Shown here in pieces: positions 43,142 to 51,181 of a DNA stretch of 64,000 bases (positions within the stretch are counted from its first letter, which is position 1; every line of letters starts with the position of its first letter). The DNA is from Cellulomonas marina. GTDB taxonomy: Bacteria; Actinomycetota; Actinomycetes; Actinomycetales; Cellulomonadaceae. The position numbers were made by a program, and so were the translations under genes. The DNA is taken from positions 32,343 to 96,342 of the forward strand of contig NZ_FOKA01000015.1 in NCBI RefSeq assembly GCF_900111925.1. Direction: 5' to 3'. The notes beneath the pieces are model-generated. The model had not been told where the DNA came from. It saw only the letters and a program-made list of their open reading frames with translations, and ran no database searches.

Positions 43142-44526
43142 GCGCGCGTCCCCCTCCCGTCGGCGGTCCGGTCGGCGGTCCGGTCGCCGGTCCGGTCGGC
43201 GTGCTCGCCGGCCGGGTCCTCGCGGTGGTCGTCGGTTGGTCCGCGCACGTGGCCGGGCGCCACCGGCAGCGCGACGACCATCGTCAGCCCGCCCCCCGGC
43301 GTGCTCTCGGGGGTCAGCGTGCCACCCATGCCCTCCGTGAACCCGCGCGACAGGGCCAGGCCGAGCCCGAGCCCCGTCGTGTTGTCCGTGTCGCCGAGCC
43401 GCTGGAAGGGCACGAACATCTCCGCGCGCCGCGCCGGGTCGACCCCCGGCCCGTGGTCGACCACGCGGATCTCGACGCGGTCGGCGAAGGCGCTCGTCGT
43501 CAGGCGGGGGCGGGGACGGTCCCGGCTGACGGCGACGGCGTTGGCGAGCACGTTGACGACGACGCGCCGCAGCAGCGCCGGGTCGGCGAGCGCGGGCGGC
43601 AGGTCCGGGTCCAGGTCGAGGTCGACGTCGTCGGGGCCCAGCCGCAGCTCGTCGAGGGCGGGGAGGACGACCCCCTCGACGTCCGTGGGGGCGAGGGAGA
43701 CGCCGAGCGCGCCGGCCTGCACCCGGCTGACGTCGAGCAGGTCGGTGAGCAGGGACGACAGGTCCCTCAGGCTCTCGTGCGCGGTGGCCAGCAGCTCGTC
43801 GCGGTCCTGGGCCGACCACTCGACGTCGCGCGAGCGCAGGCCGGTGAGGGCCGTCGTCGCGGCGGCGAGCGGACGGCGGACGTCGTGGCCCACGGCGGAC
43901 AGCAGCGCCGTGCGGACCTGGTCCGTCTCGAGCAGCGGCGCGACCTCCCGCGCGGCCGCGGTGAGCCGCTCGTGCTCGAGGGCGGCGGCGGCCTGGGCGA
44001 CGACGACCGGCAGCAGGCGGCTCGCGGACCGGTCCAGCGGCGGCCCCCACAGCTCGAGCGCGGCGTCGTCGCCGACGGGGACGACGACCGGCACGTCGTC
44101 GCTCACGGCGCCGGGACCCGTGCCCGCCGGCACCTGCCCCTCCTCCGCCCGCGTCGTGCCGCCGGTCCGCAGCCGCACGGCGGAGAGCCTGAAGGCCTCG
44201 CGCGTCCGGGCGACGAGGGCGCCCAGCGCGTCCTGCCCCCGCAGCACCCCGCCGGCCACGGCCAGCAGGAGCTCGGACTCCGCGGCGGCGCGCTGGGCCA
44301 TCCGGCTGCGCCGCGCGGCCTGGTCCACGACGAGGCTGACGAGGGCACCGTTGACGACGTAGAGCCCGAGCGCGACGGCCTGGGCGGGCTCGGCGACGGT
44401 GACCGTGCCGACCGGCTCGACGAACACGTAGTTGAGGGTCAGCCCCGACATGAGTGCGGTGAACAGCGCCGGCCACAGCCCGCCGACCAGCGCGATCACC
44501 ACGACGAGGACCTGGTAGGCCAGCAC
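43138..44526 (-). CDS. kdpD: sensor histidine kinase, KdpD-like without the Usp domain
   Basis: A histidine kinase with DUF4118 membrane helices (VLAYQVLVVVIALVGGLWPA, ALGLYVVNGALVSLVV), a GAF-like region, HisKA with SAVGHDVRRPLAA and the ATPase domain with NVLANAV, VVDHGPGVDPA and GLGLGLALSRGF. The N-terminal KdpD sensor and Usp domains of E. coli KdpD are absent. Coding sequence in frame clearly continues upstream of this GTG to about 44660 with another helix (LVGFVLALVGGPALTWALA), but no ATG, GTG or TTG is present there. The true start may be CTG 44661, 44634 or 44628, or the start was lost. The tail has Asp/Arg/Thr repeats from a 12-bp DNA repeat. Confidence 0.85.
   Translation of the reverse strand: MLAYQVLVVVIALVGGLWPALFTALMSGLTLNYVFVEPVGTVTVAEPAQAVALGLYVVNGALVSLVVDQAARRSRMAQRAAAESELLLAVAGGVLRGQDALGALVARTREAFRLSAVRLRTGGTTRAEEGQVPAGTGPGAVSDDVPVVVPVGDDAALELWGPPLDRSASRLLPVVVAQAAAALEHERLTAAAREVAPLLETDQVRTALLSAVGHDVRRPLAAATTALTGLRSRDVEWSAQDRDELLATAHESLRDLSSLLTDLLDVSRVQAGALGVSLAPTDVEGVVLPALDELRLGPDDVDLDLDPDLPPALADPALLRRVVVNVLANAVAVSRDRPRPRLTTSAFADRVEIRVVDHGPGVDPARRAEMFVPFQRLGDTDNTTGLGLGLALSRGFTEGMGGTLTPESTPGGGLTMVVALPVAPGHVRGPTDDHREDPAGEHADRTGDRTADRTADGRGTRA
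43159..43200. repeat. 12-bp tandem repeat at the kinase C-terminus
   Basis: Three and a half copies of GTCGGCGGTCCG (one with a single change) encode the hydrophilic DRTADRTGD-type tail of the sensor kinase. Confidence 0.8.
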
Positions 44527-44704
44527 GTCCCCCGCGAGCGACCCCTCGTCGCGCGCCCCGGCCAGCGCCCACGTGAGCGCCGGCCCGCCGACCAGCGCGA
44601 GGACGAACCCGACGAGCCGCCGCCGCAGCGTCAGCGCCCCCGTGAGCCGGGGGAGCGCCAGCCCCGCGTGCGCGGCGGCGTGTTTGACGGTGGCGGGCGG
44701 CCCC

Positions 44705-45292
44705 TCAGGCCGGGGACCACTCCTCTGCGAGGAGGCCCATGAGCACCTCGTCGTGGAAGCGCCCGTCGTGCAGCACGGCGGCGCGGCGCACGCCCTCGCG
44801 GACGAAGCCGGCCTTCTCGTAGGCGGCGAGCGCCCGGTCGTTGAACGCCCACGCCTGCAGCTCGACCTTGTGCGCGCCCATCTCCGCGAAGGCGTACCGC
44901 ACCGCGACGCGCACCGCGTCCGTGCCGATGCCGTGGCTGACGTGCTCGGCGCCCATGACGACGCCGAGGGTGACGATCCGCGTCGGCAGCTCGAGCCCGC
45001 TGAGCGTCACGTGCCCCGCCAGCCTGTCGTCGTCCGTCACCACGCTGAACCCGACGGACGCGGGGCTCTCGTTGGCGCTCCACGTACGGAACTGCGCCAC
45101 CGTCGCGGCGGTAGGACGCGGCCGGTACGGACCGGTCTGCAGGACCGCGAAGTCGGGGGCGGTCCAGAACGCGACGAGGGCCGGCAGGTCCTCCTCCGCC
45201 GTCGGCCGCAGGGTCACCTGCTCGCCGCGCAGCAGCCTGCGGCCGTAGGCCATCGCGTCGTCCATCGACCAGGGACCGGCAGGGGTGCTCAC
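44705..45292 (-). CDS. GNAT acetyltransferase, RimJ/RimL type
   Basis: A 195-residue N-acetyltransferase. The order of motifs is that of RimJ/L enzymes: VTLRPTAEEDLPALVAFW, GFSVVTDDDRLAGHV, IGTDAVRVAVRYAFAEMG (acetyl-CoA pyrophosphate region, somewhat diverged) and ALAAYEKAGFVREGVRRAA. The acceptor (protein N-terminus, amino acid or antibiotic) cannot be told. GTG 45292 is used; ATG 45265 is possible. Separated from the kinase gene by the start problem described there. Confidence 0.85.
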   Translation of the reverse strand: MSTPAGPWSMDDAMAYGRRLLRGEQVTLRPTAEEDLPALVAFWTAPDFAVLQTGPYRPRPTAATVAQFRTWSANESPASVGFSVVTDDDRLAGHVTLSGLELPTRIVTLGVVMGAEHVSHGIGTDAVRVAVRYAFAEMGAHKVELQAWAFNDRALAAYEKAGFVREGVRRAAVLHDGRFHDEVLMGLLAEEWSPA

Positions 45293-45419
45293 CCCGCGAT
45301 CCTCGTCGCGCCACGTCCCGCCCGCGCGTCGGGTGCCGGACGCCCGGCAGCAGGGCCGAACGGGTGGTCCGGGTCGTCCCGCATTGTCCGGATCGCTCGC
45401 TGCCGACGAGCATCGGCGG

Positions 45420-47285
45420 ATGCCCGTCGATCGCGACCCCGCCGACTCGCCTGCCGTGACCGCCCTGCGCGGCGCCGGCGCCCGTGCGCACGCCCTCGCG
45501 GCACCCGCCCTCGTCGGGCTGCTCGGCGGTCAGGACGTCGCGCTCGAGCGCGAGCGGCTGCGCCGGCGCCGGGTGGTGCGCCTGCTGCTCGCCGTGGTCG
45601 CGGCCGAGGCGTGGGTGGTCAGCCGCCAGCTCACCGGCCGGCCGGTGCTGCCCGCGCTGCCGACGATCGACCCGCTGGTGGCCGTGCCGGTCCTGTTCTT
45701 CGTCGCCCTGCTGGGCGTCCTCGTCCTCACCCAGGTCGGCACGTCCCGCTCGCCGCACGTGGTGTACCGCCCGGACCAGGTGGACGTCCGGCTCGACGAC
45801 GTCATCGGCATCGACCCGGTCGTCGAGGACGTCCGGCGCTCGCTCGACCTGTTCCACGCCCACCGGCAGTTCGCGGCGGAGATGGGCGGGACGCCGCGGC
45901 GGGGGCTGCTCTTCGAGGGGCCGCCCGGCACCGGCAAGACGCTGACGGCCAAGGCGATGGCGGCCGAGGCCGGGGTGCCGTTCCTGTTCGTGTCGGCCAC
46001 GTCGTTCCAGTCCATGTACTACGGCGCCACCGCGAAGAAGATCCGCGCGTACTTCCGGGCCCTGCGTCGCACCGCGCGGGCCGAGGGCGGGGCGATCGGC
46101 TTCATCGAGGAGATCGACGCGATCGCCATGGCGCGCGGCGGCCTGCTCGCGTCCGCGACGGGCACCTCCCGCGGGGCGGTCGTCGCCCGCGCCATCAGCG
46201 AGGGCACGGGCGGCGTGGTCAACGAGCTGCTCGTCCAGCTCCAGTCGTTCGACGAGCCGACCGGCGCGGACCGCGTCGCCAACGCCGCCCTGGGCGTGCT
46301 CAACCGGTTCCTGCCGTCCCACCGGCGCGTGCCGCTCCGTCGACCGCCGCGCGTGCCGGTGCTGCTCATCGCGGCGACGAACCGCGCCGACCACCTCGAC
46401 CCGGCGCTGCTGCGCCCCGGCCGCTTCGACCGGCGCCTCACCTTCGACCCGCCGGACGCTGCGGGGCGGCGCGCGCTCGTCGACCACTTCCTGGCCCGGC
46501 GGGCGCACGACGCGACGCTCGACGACCCCCGCGCGCGCGACCGCGTCGCGGCGGCCACGAACGGCTGGACGCCGGTCATGGTCGAGCACCTGCTCGACGA
46601 GGCGCTCGTCGCCGCCCTGCGCCGCGGCGCCCGCGCGATGTCGGCGGCCGACGTCGAGTCCGCCCGCCTGACGGAGCTCGTCGGCCTCGGCCAGCCCGTC
46701 GGGTACACGCTCGCGGAGCAGCGGCTCATCGCCACCCACGAGGCCGGGCACGCCGCGGTCGCCTGGCTCGTCGCCCCCAACCGCACGCTCGAGGTCCTCA
46801 CCATCGTCAAGCGCGGACGCGCCCTCGGCCTGCTCGCGCACGACGACTGCGAGGAGGTGTGGACGCGCTCGCGGACGGACCTGCGCGCGCTCGTTGAGAT
46901 CGCGATGGGCGGCTGGGTGGCCGAGGAGCTGTTCTTCGGCGAGACGACGACGGGGCCGGCCTCCGACCTCGCGGCGGCCACGCGGACCGCCGCGGAGATG
47001 GTCGGCGCCGCCGGGATGGCGGGCACGCTCGTCTCCTTCGCCGCGACCGGGCAGGACCTCGTGCCGGCCGTGCTCGCCGACCCGCAGGCGCGCGAGCAGC
47101 TCGAGACCGTCCTGCAGGACGCCCGCACCGCCGTGCGCCGGCTGCTGGCCGAGCACCGCCACCTCGTCGAGGCGCTGCGCGACGCCCTGCTGGACCGGCA
47201 CGAGCTCGTCGGGCGCGAGATCACGGACGTGCTGCGCGCCGCGGAGGACGCCCACGGCGACCTGCGGGTGCCGCACCTGCGCTGA
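45420..47285 (+). CDS. FtsH-like membrane AAA metalloprotease, divergent
   Basis: A 621-residue protease with two N-terminal helices (about 51-67 and 84-104). The AAA+ module has GPPGTGKT at 167-174 and the second-region NRADHLDPALLRPGRFDR. The M41 peptidase has HEAGH at 440-444 and the third zinc ligand in ASDLAAATR. Two deviations from normal FtsH: Walker B reads FIEEID (228-233) instead of FIDEID, and the stretch between Walker B and sensor 1 is about 40 residues longer. It is therefore an FtsH paralogue rather than the housekeeping copy. Protein quality control in the membrane is inferred. The ATG at 45420 follows a 127-bp spacer. Confidence 0.85.
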   Translation: MPVDRDPADSPAVTALRGAGARAHALAAPALVGLLGGQDVALERERLRRRRVVRLLLAVVAAEAWVVSRQLTGRPVLPALPTIDPLVAVPVLFFVALLGVLVLTQVGTSRSPHVVYRPDQVDVRLDDVIGIDPVVEDVRRSLDLFHAHRQFAAEMGGTPRRGLLFEGPPGTGKTLTAKAMAAEAGVPFLFVSATSFQSMYYGATAKKIRAYFRALRRTARAEGGAIGFIEEIDAIAMARGGLLASATGTSRGAVVARAISEGTGGVVNELLVQLQSFDEPTGADRVANAALGVLNRFLPSHRRVPLRRPPRVPVLLIAATNRADHLDPALLRPGRFDRRLTFDPPDAAGRRALVDHFLARRAHDATLDDPRARDRVAAATNGWTPVMVEHLLDEALVAALRRGARAMSAADVESARLTELVGLGQPVGYTLAEQRLIATHEAGHAAVAWLVAPNRTLEVLTIVKRGRALGLLAHDDCEEVWTRSRTDLRALVEIAMGGWVAEELFFGETTTGPASDLAAATRTAAEMVGAAGMAGTLVSFAATGQDLVPAVLADPQAREQLETVLQDARTAVRRLLAEHRHLVEALRDALLDRHELVGREITDVLRAAEDAHGDLRVPHLR

Positions 47286-47390
47286 CGCCGGGACGTATCA
47301 GGACGGCCGCCGCCCGCTCCTGGGGGTCGTGAGCCGGTGGCGCAGGGCCGCCGGCACGACGGCCACGCAGGTGGCGGCGAGGAGCACGTC

Positions 47391-47855
47391 ATGGACGGCA
47401 AGTTCGTGTTCGGCGGCGAGGGCGCGAAGATCCCGGGGACGGACCTGGGCCTGTCCTTCACCCTGTTCAAGGTGTTCCTGCGCCCGACGGGCGGCACGTG
47501 GCGCGGCTACACCACGGCGTCGAACGAGGGCCTGCTCGGGGCGGCGTTCATCGAGTCGCCGGTCGTGGAGTTCGTCATGACGGACCTCGAGGACGAGCTG
47601 CCCTTCGAGGACCTGCACGCCGCGCCGGTCGACGTGACCATCGACAGCACGCCCTTCGTCGGCAGCGGGGGCACCGCGAGCCTCACGCTGAAGCGGCGCA
47701 GCAACGACGGCGTGCCCGAGAAGTCCCTGACCTTCTTCTCCGACGAGTGCGACGGCGCGTCCGCCGCCGTCGGCGCGATCCACTTCCGGGCGACGCTGCT
47801 GCAGCTGCCCGAGGAGGAGTGGGACCCGAGCGGGACGTCGTACGTCCCCTGGTGA
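47391..47855 (+). CDS. hypothetical protein
   Basis: A 154-residue acidic protein with no recognised domain, no signal peptide and no helix. It starts MDGKFVFGGEGAKIPGTDLG and is rich in beta-prone, charged segments (SPVVEFVMTDLEDELPFEDL, GGTASLTLKRRSNDG). ATG 47391 is preceded by GAGGAG at good distance; an upstream GTG in frame adds only an Arg/Gly/His-rich stretch. Third positions are strongly GC, so the gene is real. Likely its own transcript between the FtsH-like gene and the oxidoreductase. Confidence 0.7.
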   Translation: MDGKFVFGGEGAKIPGTDLGLSFTLFKVFLRPTGGTWRGYTTASNEGLLGAAFIESPVVEFVMTDLEDELPFEDLHAAPVDVTIDSTPFVGSGGTASLTLKRRSNDGVPEKSLTFFSDECDGASAAVGAIHFRATLLQLPEEEWDPSGTSYVPW

Positions 47856-47901
47856 CGGCGCCGACGGCGGCGGGGCGGCCGGCACCTGGCAGGCTGGCCG
47901 C

Positions 47902-48846
47902 ATGCAGCTGCGCATCTTCACCGAGCCCCAGCAGGGCGCGACGTACGACGACCTCCTCGCGGTGGCCCGGGCCACCGAGGACCTCGGCTTCGACGCGTTC
48001 TTCCGCTCCGACCACTACCTGACGATGGGCGGCGACGGCCTGCCCGGCCCGACGGACGCGTGGACGACGCTCGCCGGTCTGGCGCGCGACACCTCCCGCA
48101 TCCGGCTCGGCACGCTCGTCTCCTCCGCCACGTTCCGGCACCCCGGGGTGCTGGCGATCCAGGTGGCGCAGGTGGACCAGATGTCGGGCGGGCGCGTCGA
48201 GCTGGGGCTCGGTGCGGGCTGGTTCGCCGCCGAGCACGCGGCGTACGGCATCCCGTTCCCCGAGAAGCGCTTCGGCCTGCTCACGGAGCAGCTCGAGCTC
48301 GTCACCGGCCTGTGGGGCACGCCGATCGGGGAGCGCTACTCCTTCCACGGCGCGCACTACACGCTCGAGGACTCCCCGGCGCTGCCCAAGCCGGTGCAGA
48401 CCTCACCGCTCGACCCGTCCCGCGCGGGCGTGCCGGTCATCGTCGGCGGCCTGGGCCCGCGGCGGACGCCGGCGCTCGCGGCGCGGTTCGCGGCCGAGTT
48501 CAACCTGTCCTTCCCGGAGCTCGGCGTCGTCGAGGAGAAGCTGCGGACCGTCCGGGCGGCGTGCGAGGAGATCGGCCGCGACCCGGGCACGCTCGTCGAG
48601 TCGATCGCGCTCGTCCTGTGCGTGGGGTCCGACGAGGCCGAGTTCACGCGCCGGGCCGCCGCGATCGGCCGGGAGCCCGACGAGCTGCGCGAGCACGGCC
48701 TGGCCGGCACGCCGGCCGAGGTCGTCGACCGGCTGGCCGGCCTGCGCGAGCAGGGGATCAGCCGGGCGTACCTGCAGGTGCTGGACCTGACGGACCGGGA
48801 GCACCTGGAGCTCGTCGCCGCGGAGGTGGCGCCGCACCTGCGGTGA
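47902..48846 (+). CDS. LLM-class F420-dependent oxidoreductase
   Basis: A 314-residue luciferase-like (beta/alpha)8 flavin/F420 enzyme: DDLLAVARATEDLGFDAFFRSDHYL at the start, then ARDTSRIRLGTLVSSATFRHP, QMSGGRVELGLGAGWF, VPVIVGGLGPRRTPALAARF and FNLSFPEL. This pattern is typical of F420-dependent members in actinobacteria (TIGR03560-like), which reduce or oxidise varied substrates; the substrate here is unknown. Its 3' end overlaps the convergent GT87 gene by 89 nt. Confidence 0.9.
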   Translation: MQLRIFTEPQQGATYDDLLAVARATEDLGFDAFFRSDHYLTMGGDGLPGPTDAWTTLAGLARDTSRIRLGTLVSSATFRHPGVLAIQVAQVDQMSGGRVELGLGAGWFAAEHAAYGIPFPEKRFGLLTEQLELVTGLWGTPIGERYSFHGAHYTLEDSPALPKPVQTSPLDPSRAGVPVIVGGLGPRRTPALAARFAAEFNLSFPELGVVEEKLRTVRAACEEIGRDPGTLVESIALVLCVGSDEAEFTRRAAAIGREPDELREHGLAGTPAEVVDRLAGLREQGISRAYLQVLDLTDREHLELVAAEVAPHLR

Positions 48847-50089
48847 GGGCGCCGGGGCCGCGCGCCCGGTGCACGTCCGCGACGAGCTCGAGAGCTGTCT
48901 CCGCCGTCAGCCACACGAGGGCGACGTTGCGCGCGGCGAGCACGAGGGTGCCGGCCACCGCGCCCTGCGTGATGGACGTGTAGACCCACGGGAAGACGAC
49001 CTGCGTGGCCGCGGCGGTGCCCAGCAGCACCGCCGCGGTCCGCCCCCACCGCGGCAGGCCCACGGTCAGCGCCACCGCGACGGGTGCCGCGAGCCAGCCC
49101 ACGTACTGCGGCGACCCGACCTTGTTCGTCACGATGAGCAGCAGGGTGAGCAGCATCGACCCGCGCAGGACGAACGCCAGCCGCACGCGCGCGTGGGCGA
49201 AGGCGTCCCCGCTCCGCCGCCGGGCCCGCACGAGCAGGGCGGCGGCCGCGGCCACCGCCACGGCCATGAGGACGCCGAGCGCGCCCGCCGCCGCCTCCGC
49301 CCCTCCACCCTCGAGCTGCCACGTGACCAGGCCCTGGTCCATGTACCGGTGCACCGCGTCGGTGACGAGGCCGGCGAGCACCCAGGGCGTCGCGCCGACG
49401 GCCTCGAGCTGCAGGCCGCGGCCGTCCTGCGCGGACAGGAACGTCGCGACCCGCGGCAGCCCGCCGCCCGCCGCGACCGCCCCGACGACGACGGCGCACG
49501 CCGCGAGCGCCGGCAGCACCACCTGCCGCACGGGCCGCCGGACGGTGAGCACGAGCGGGAGCAGCAGCGCCCCCGGCGTCACCTTCACCCAGGCGCCGGC
49601 GGTGAGCAGCGCCGACGCCGCCCCGGGTGCCCGGGCGGCCCCGACGAGCGCCAGCACGGTGAGCGGGGCGACGACCGCGTCGAGCCGCCCCATCGCCACG
49701 GGCCCGAGCAGCGCGAGGAACGCGACCCACCACCAGGCGCCACGAAGGCCGGTCGCGCGACGACGCCCCACGCGCAGCAGCGCCAGCACGGCCAGGGCGT
49801 CGAGCGCGGTCACCATCAGCGACCACGCGAGCCCGTAGCCCGGCCCGTCGCCCGTCCCGCCGAGCGCGGCGACGAGCATCGGCACCAGCGCGCCCGCGGG
49901 GTACACCCACGGGTCGTCGAGCACGGGCCACGCGCCGCCGGCCAGCCCGGTGCCGACCCAGTAGCGGTAGAGGGAGAGGTCCCAGAAGGCCCGGTCGGGC
50001 ACGAGGACGACGCCGAGCAGCAGCAGCCAGCCGTGCACGAGGCCGAACGCCGCCCACAGGGCGCGCCGCGAGCCGAGGAGGGCGGCCAC
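48758..50089 (-). CDS. GT87-type polyprenol-phosphate mannosyltransferase-like membrane protein
   Basis: A 443-residue integral membrane protein with about ten helices. After the first helix it has DLSLYRYWVGTGLAGGAWPVLDD, the extracytoplasmic loop with acidic residue seen in GT87 (DUF2029) mannosyltransferases. GAWVKVTPGALLLPL and TNKVGSPQYVGWLAAPVAVAL follow, also family-typical. Such enzymes extend lipoglycans using polyprenyl-phosphate mannose. The last 30 residues (Pro/Ala/Gly-rich) lie opposite the end of the LLM gene. GTG 50089 is 3 nt after the LytR_C stop, so it is in that operon. Confidence 0.82.
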   Translation of the reverse strand: MAALLGSRRALWAAFGLVHGWLLLLGVVLVPDRAFWDLSLYRYWVGTGLAGGAWPVLDDPWVYPAGALVPMLVAALGGTGDGPGYGLAWSLMVTALDALAVLALLRVGRRRATGLRGAWWWVAFLALLGPVAMGRLDAVVAPLTVLALVGAARAPGAASALLTAGAWVKVTPGALLLPLVLTVRRPVRQVVLPALAACAVVVGAVAAGGGLPRVATFLSAQDGRGLQLEAVGATPWVLAGLVTDAVHRYMDQGLVTWQLEGGGAEAAAGALGVLMAVAVAAAAALLVRARRRSGDAFAHARVRLAFVLRGSMLLTLLLIVTNKVGSPQYVGWLAAPVAVALTVGLPRWGRTAAVLLGTAAATQVVFPWVYTSITQGAVAGTLVLAARNVALVWLTAETALELVADVHRARGPGALTAGAAPPPRRRAPGAPGPSGPAPAGTPG

Positions 50090-50092
50090 CCG

Positions 50093-50719
50093 TCAGGCGG
50101 TCGGCGCGGGGGTGGGGGCCGGCGTCGGCCCGACGAGGGCCTGCTCGAGCGGCACGCAGCCCTCGGGCCCGACGAGCGGCACGGCCGGGTCGAGCACGAT
50201 CGTCGCCGGGTCGGCCAGCGCCTCGAACTCCCGCCCGAGGGCGAGGTCGACGGTGCCGTCGGCGCGGGCGTCGAGCACCATGGACTCGCCGTCGAGCTGG
50301 GCGGCGAGGGTGTAGGCGGCCGCGGAGCCGGCGGCGCCGTAGGTGATGCGAGCCGCGTTGGTCACCGTGTCGGAGTTGCCGGTCGTCGCGACGACGAACC
50401 CGCGCGCCGTCAGCTCCTGCGCGGTCGTGGCGGCCAGGCCGGTGCGGCCCGTGCCGTTGTAGACGTTGACGGTCACCTGACCGTAGGGCACCGGCAGCGC
50501 GCCGGCCGGCGGGCAGTACACCGCGGCGACCGCGGAGGCCGAGGGGGTGGGCGTCGAGAAGGGCCGGTCGAGCCAGCCGAGGGTCACGGTGCCCGTGTAG
50601 ACCGCCGCCGAGCCGAGCCCCGCGACCGCCAGCGCGGCGACCAGGACGCCGAAGATGGCCGCCTGCCGCTCGTGCATGTGCCGGCGGCGCAGCTGGCGCG
50701 CGCGCTCGGGGGTGCTCAC
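50093..50719 (-). CDS. LytR C-terminal domain protein
   Basis: A 208-residue single-pass membrane protein: cytoplasmic start with RARQLRRRHMHERQ, helix AAIFGVLVAALAVAGLGSAAV (about 19-39), then an extracytoplasmic LytR_C domain (VTVNVYNGTGRTGLAATTAQ, LTARGFVVATTGNSD) and a Pro/Thr tail. LytR_C proteins act in cell-wall polymer metabolism. It overlaps the next gene's stop (GTGA) and is followed by GT87. The trio is a conserved-looking envelope operon. Confidence 0.85.
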   Translation of the reverse strand: MSTPERARQLRRRHMHERQAAIFGVLVAALAVAGLGSAAVYTGTVTLGWLDRPFSTPTPSASAVAAVYCPPAGALPVPYGQVTVNVYNGTGRTGLAATTAQELTARGFVVATTGNSDTVTNAARITYGAAGSAAAYTLAAQLDGESMVLDARADGTVDLALGREFEALADPATIVLDPAVPLVGPEGCVPLEQALVGPTPAPTPAPTA

Positions 50720-51012
50720 CCGACCACCAGGACGCGCGCGTGCAGGACGGGCCGCTGCTGCAGCGCCGCCCGCACCGCCCGGTGCAGGCCGTCCTCGAGG
50801 TACAGGACGCCCCCGTACTGCACGACGTGCGCGAACAGGTCGCCGTAGAAGGTCGAGTCCTCCGAGAGCAGGGCGTCGAGGTCGAGCGTGCGCTTCGTGG
50901 TGACGAGCTCGTCGAGCCGCACCTGGCGGGGCGGGACGGCCGCCCACTGCTTGACCGTCTCCAGGCCGTGGTCCGGGTACGGGCGCCCGTCGCCCACCGC
51001 CTTGAAGATCAC
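50716..51012 (-). CDS. conserved small actinobacterial protein
   Basis: A 98-residue protein beginning VIFKAVGDGRPYPDHGL with PPRQVRLDELVTTKRTLDLD, DSTFYGDLFAHVVQYGG and LEDGLHRAVRAALQQRPVLH. The last block resembles the ParB/sulfiredoxin-type DGxHRxxAA motif. I recognise the family as widely conserved upstream of LytR_C genes in actinobacteria. Some annotations call it VapB-like, but no VapC toxin is near and the role is unproven. GTG 51012 fits the conserved start. Confidence 0.75.
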   Translation of the reverse strand: MIFKAVGDGRPYPDHGLETVKQWAAVPPRQVRLDELVTTKRTLDLDALLSEDSTFYGDLFAHVVQYGGVLYLEDGLHRAVRAALQQRPVLHARVLVVG

Positions 51013-51077
51013 GGGCCGAGTGTAGGGAACGCCCCGGGCGCGCGGGACCGGTTCGTCCGGCCGCCGCCCCCTCTGCA

Positions 51078-51097
51078 CACGATCACCACCGATCGTG
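51078..51097. promoter_or_regulatory. inverted repeat in a divergent promoter
   Basis: CACGATC-N6-GATCGTG, perfect 7-bp arms, between the divergent genes starting at 51012 and 51182. A plausible operator for either; the regulator is not evident. Confidence 0.4.
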
Positions 51098-51181
51098 ACC
51101 GGCCCGTGACCTGCCCGTCCTCGGTCCTCCGCCCGTCGCGCCGGGGCGGCGTACGGTCGCCCACGGTCGCCGCCGCAGCGG

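Noticed and set aside
42455..44526. Complete kdp operon
   Set aside because: Only the regulator and kinase are present; no kdpF, A, B or C genes on either side.
50716..51012. Toxin-antitoxin pair with the conserved 98-residue protein
   Set aside because: No toxin-like partner; the neighbours are LytR_C and a divergent unknown gene.
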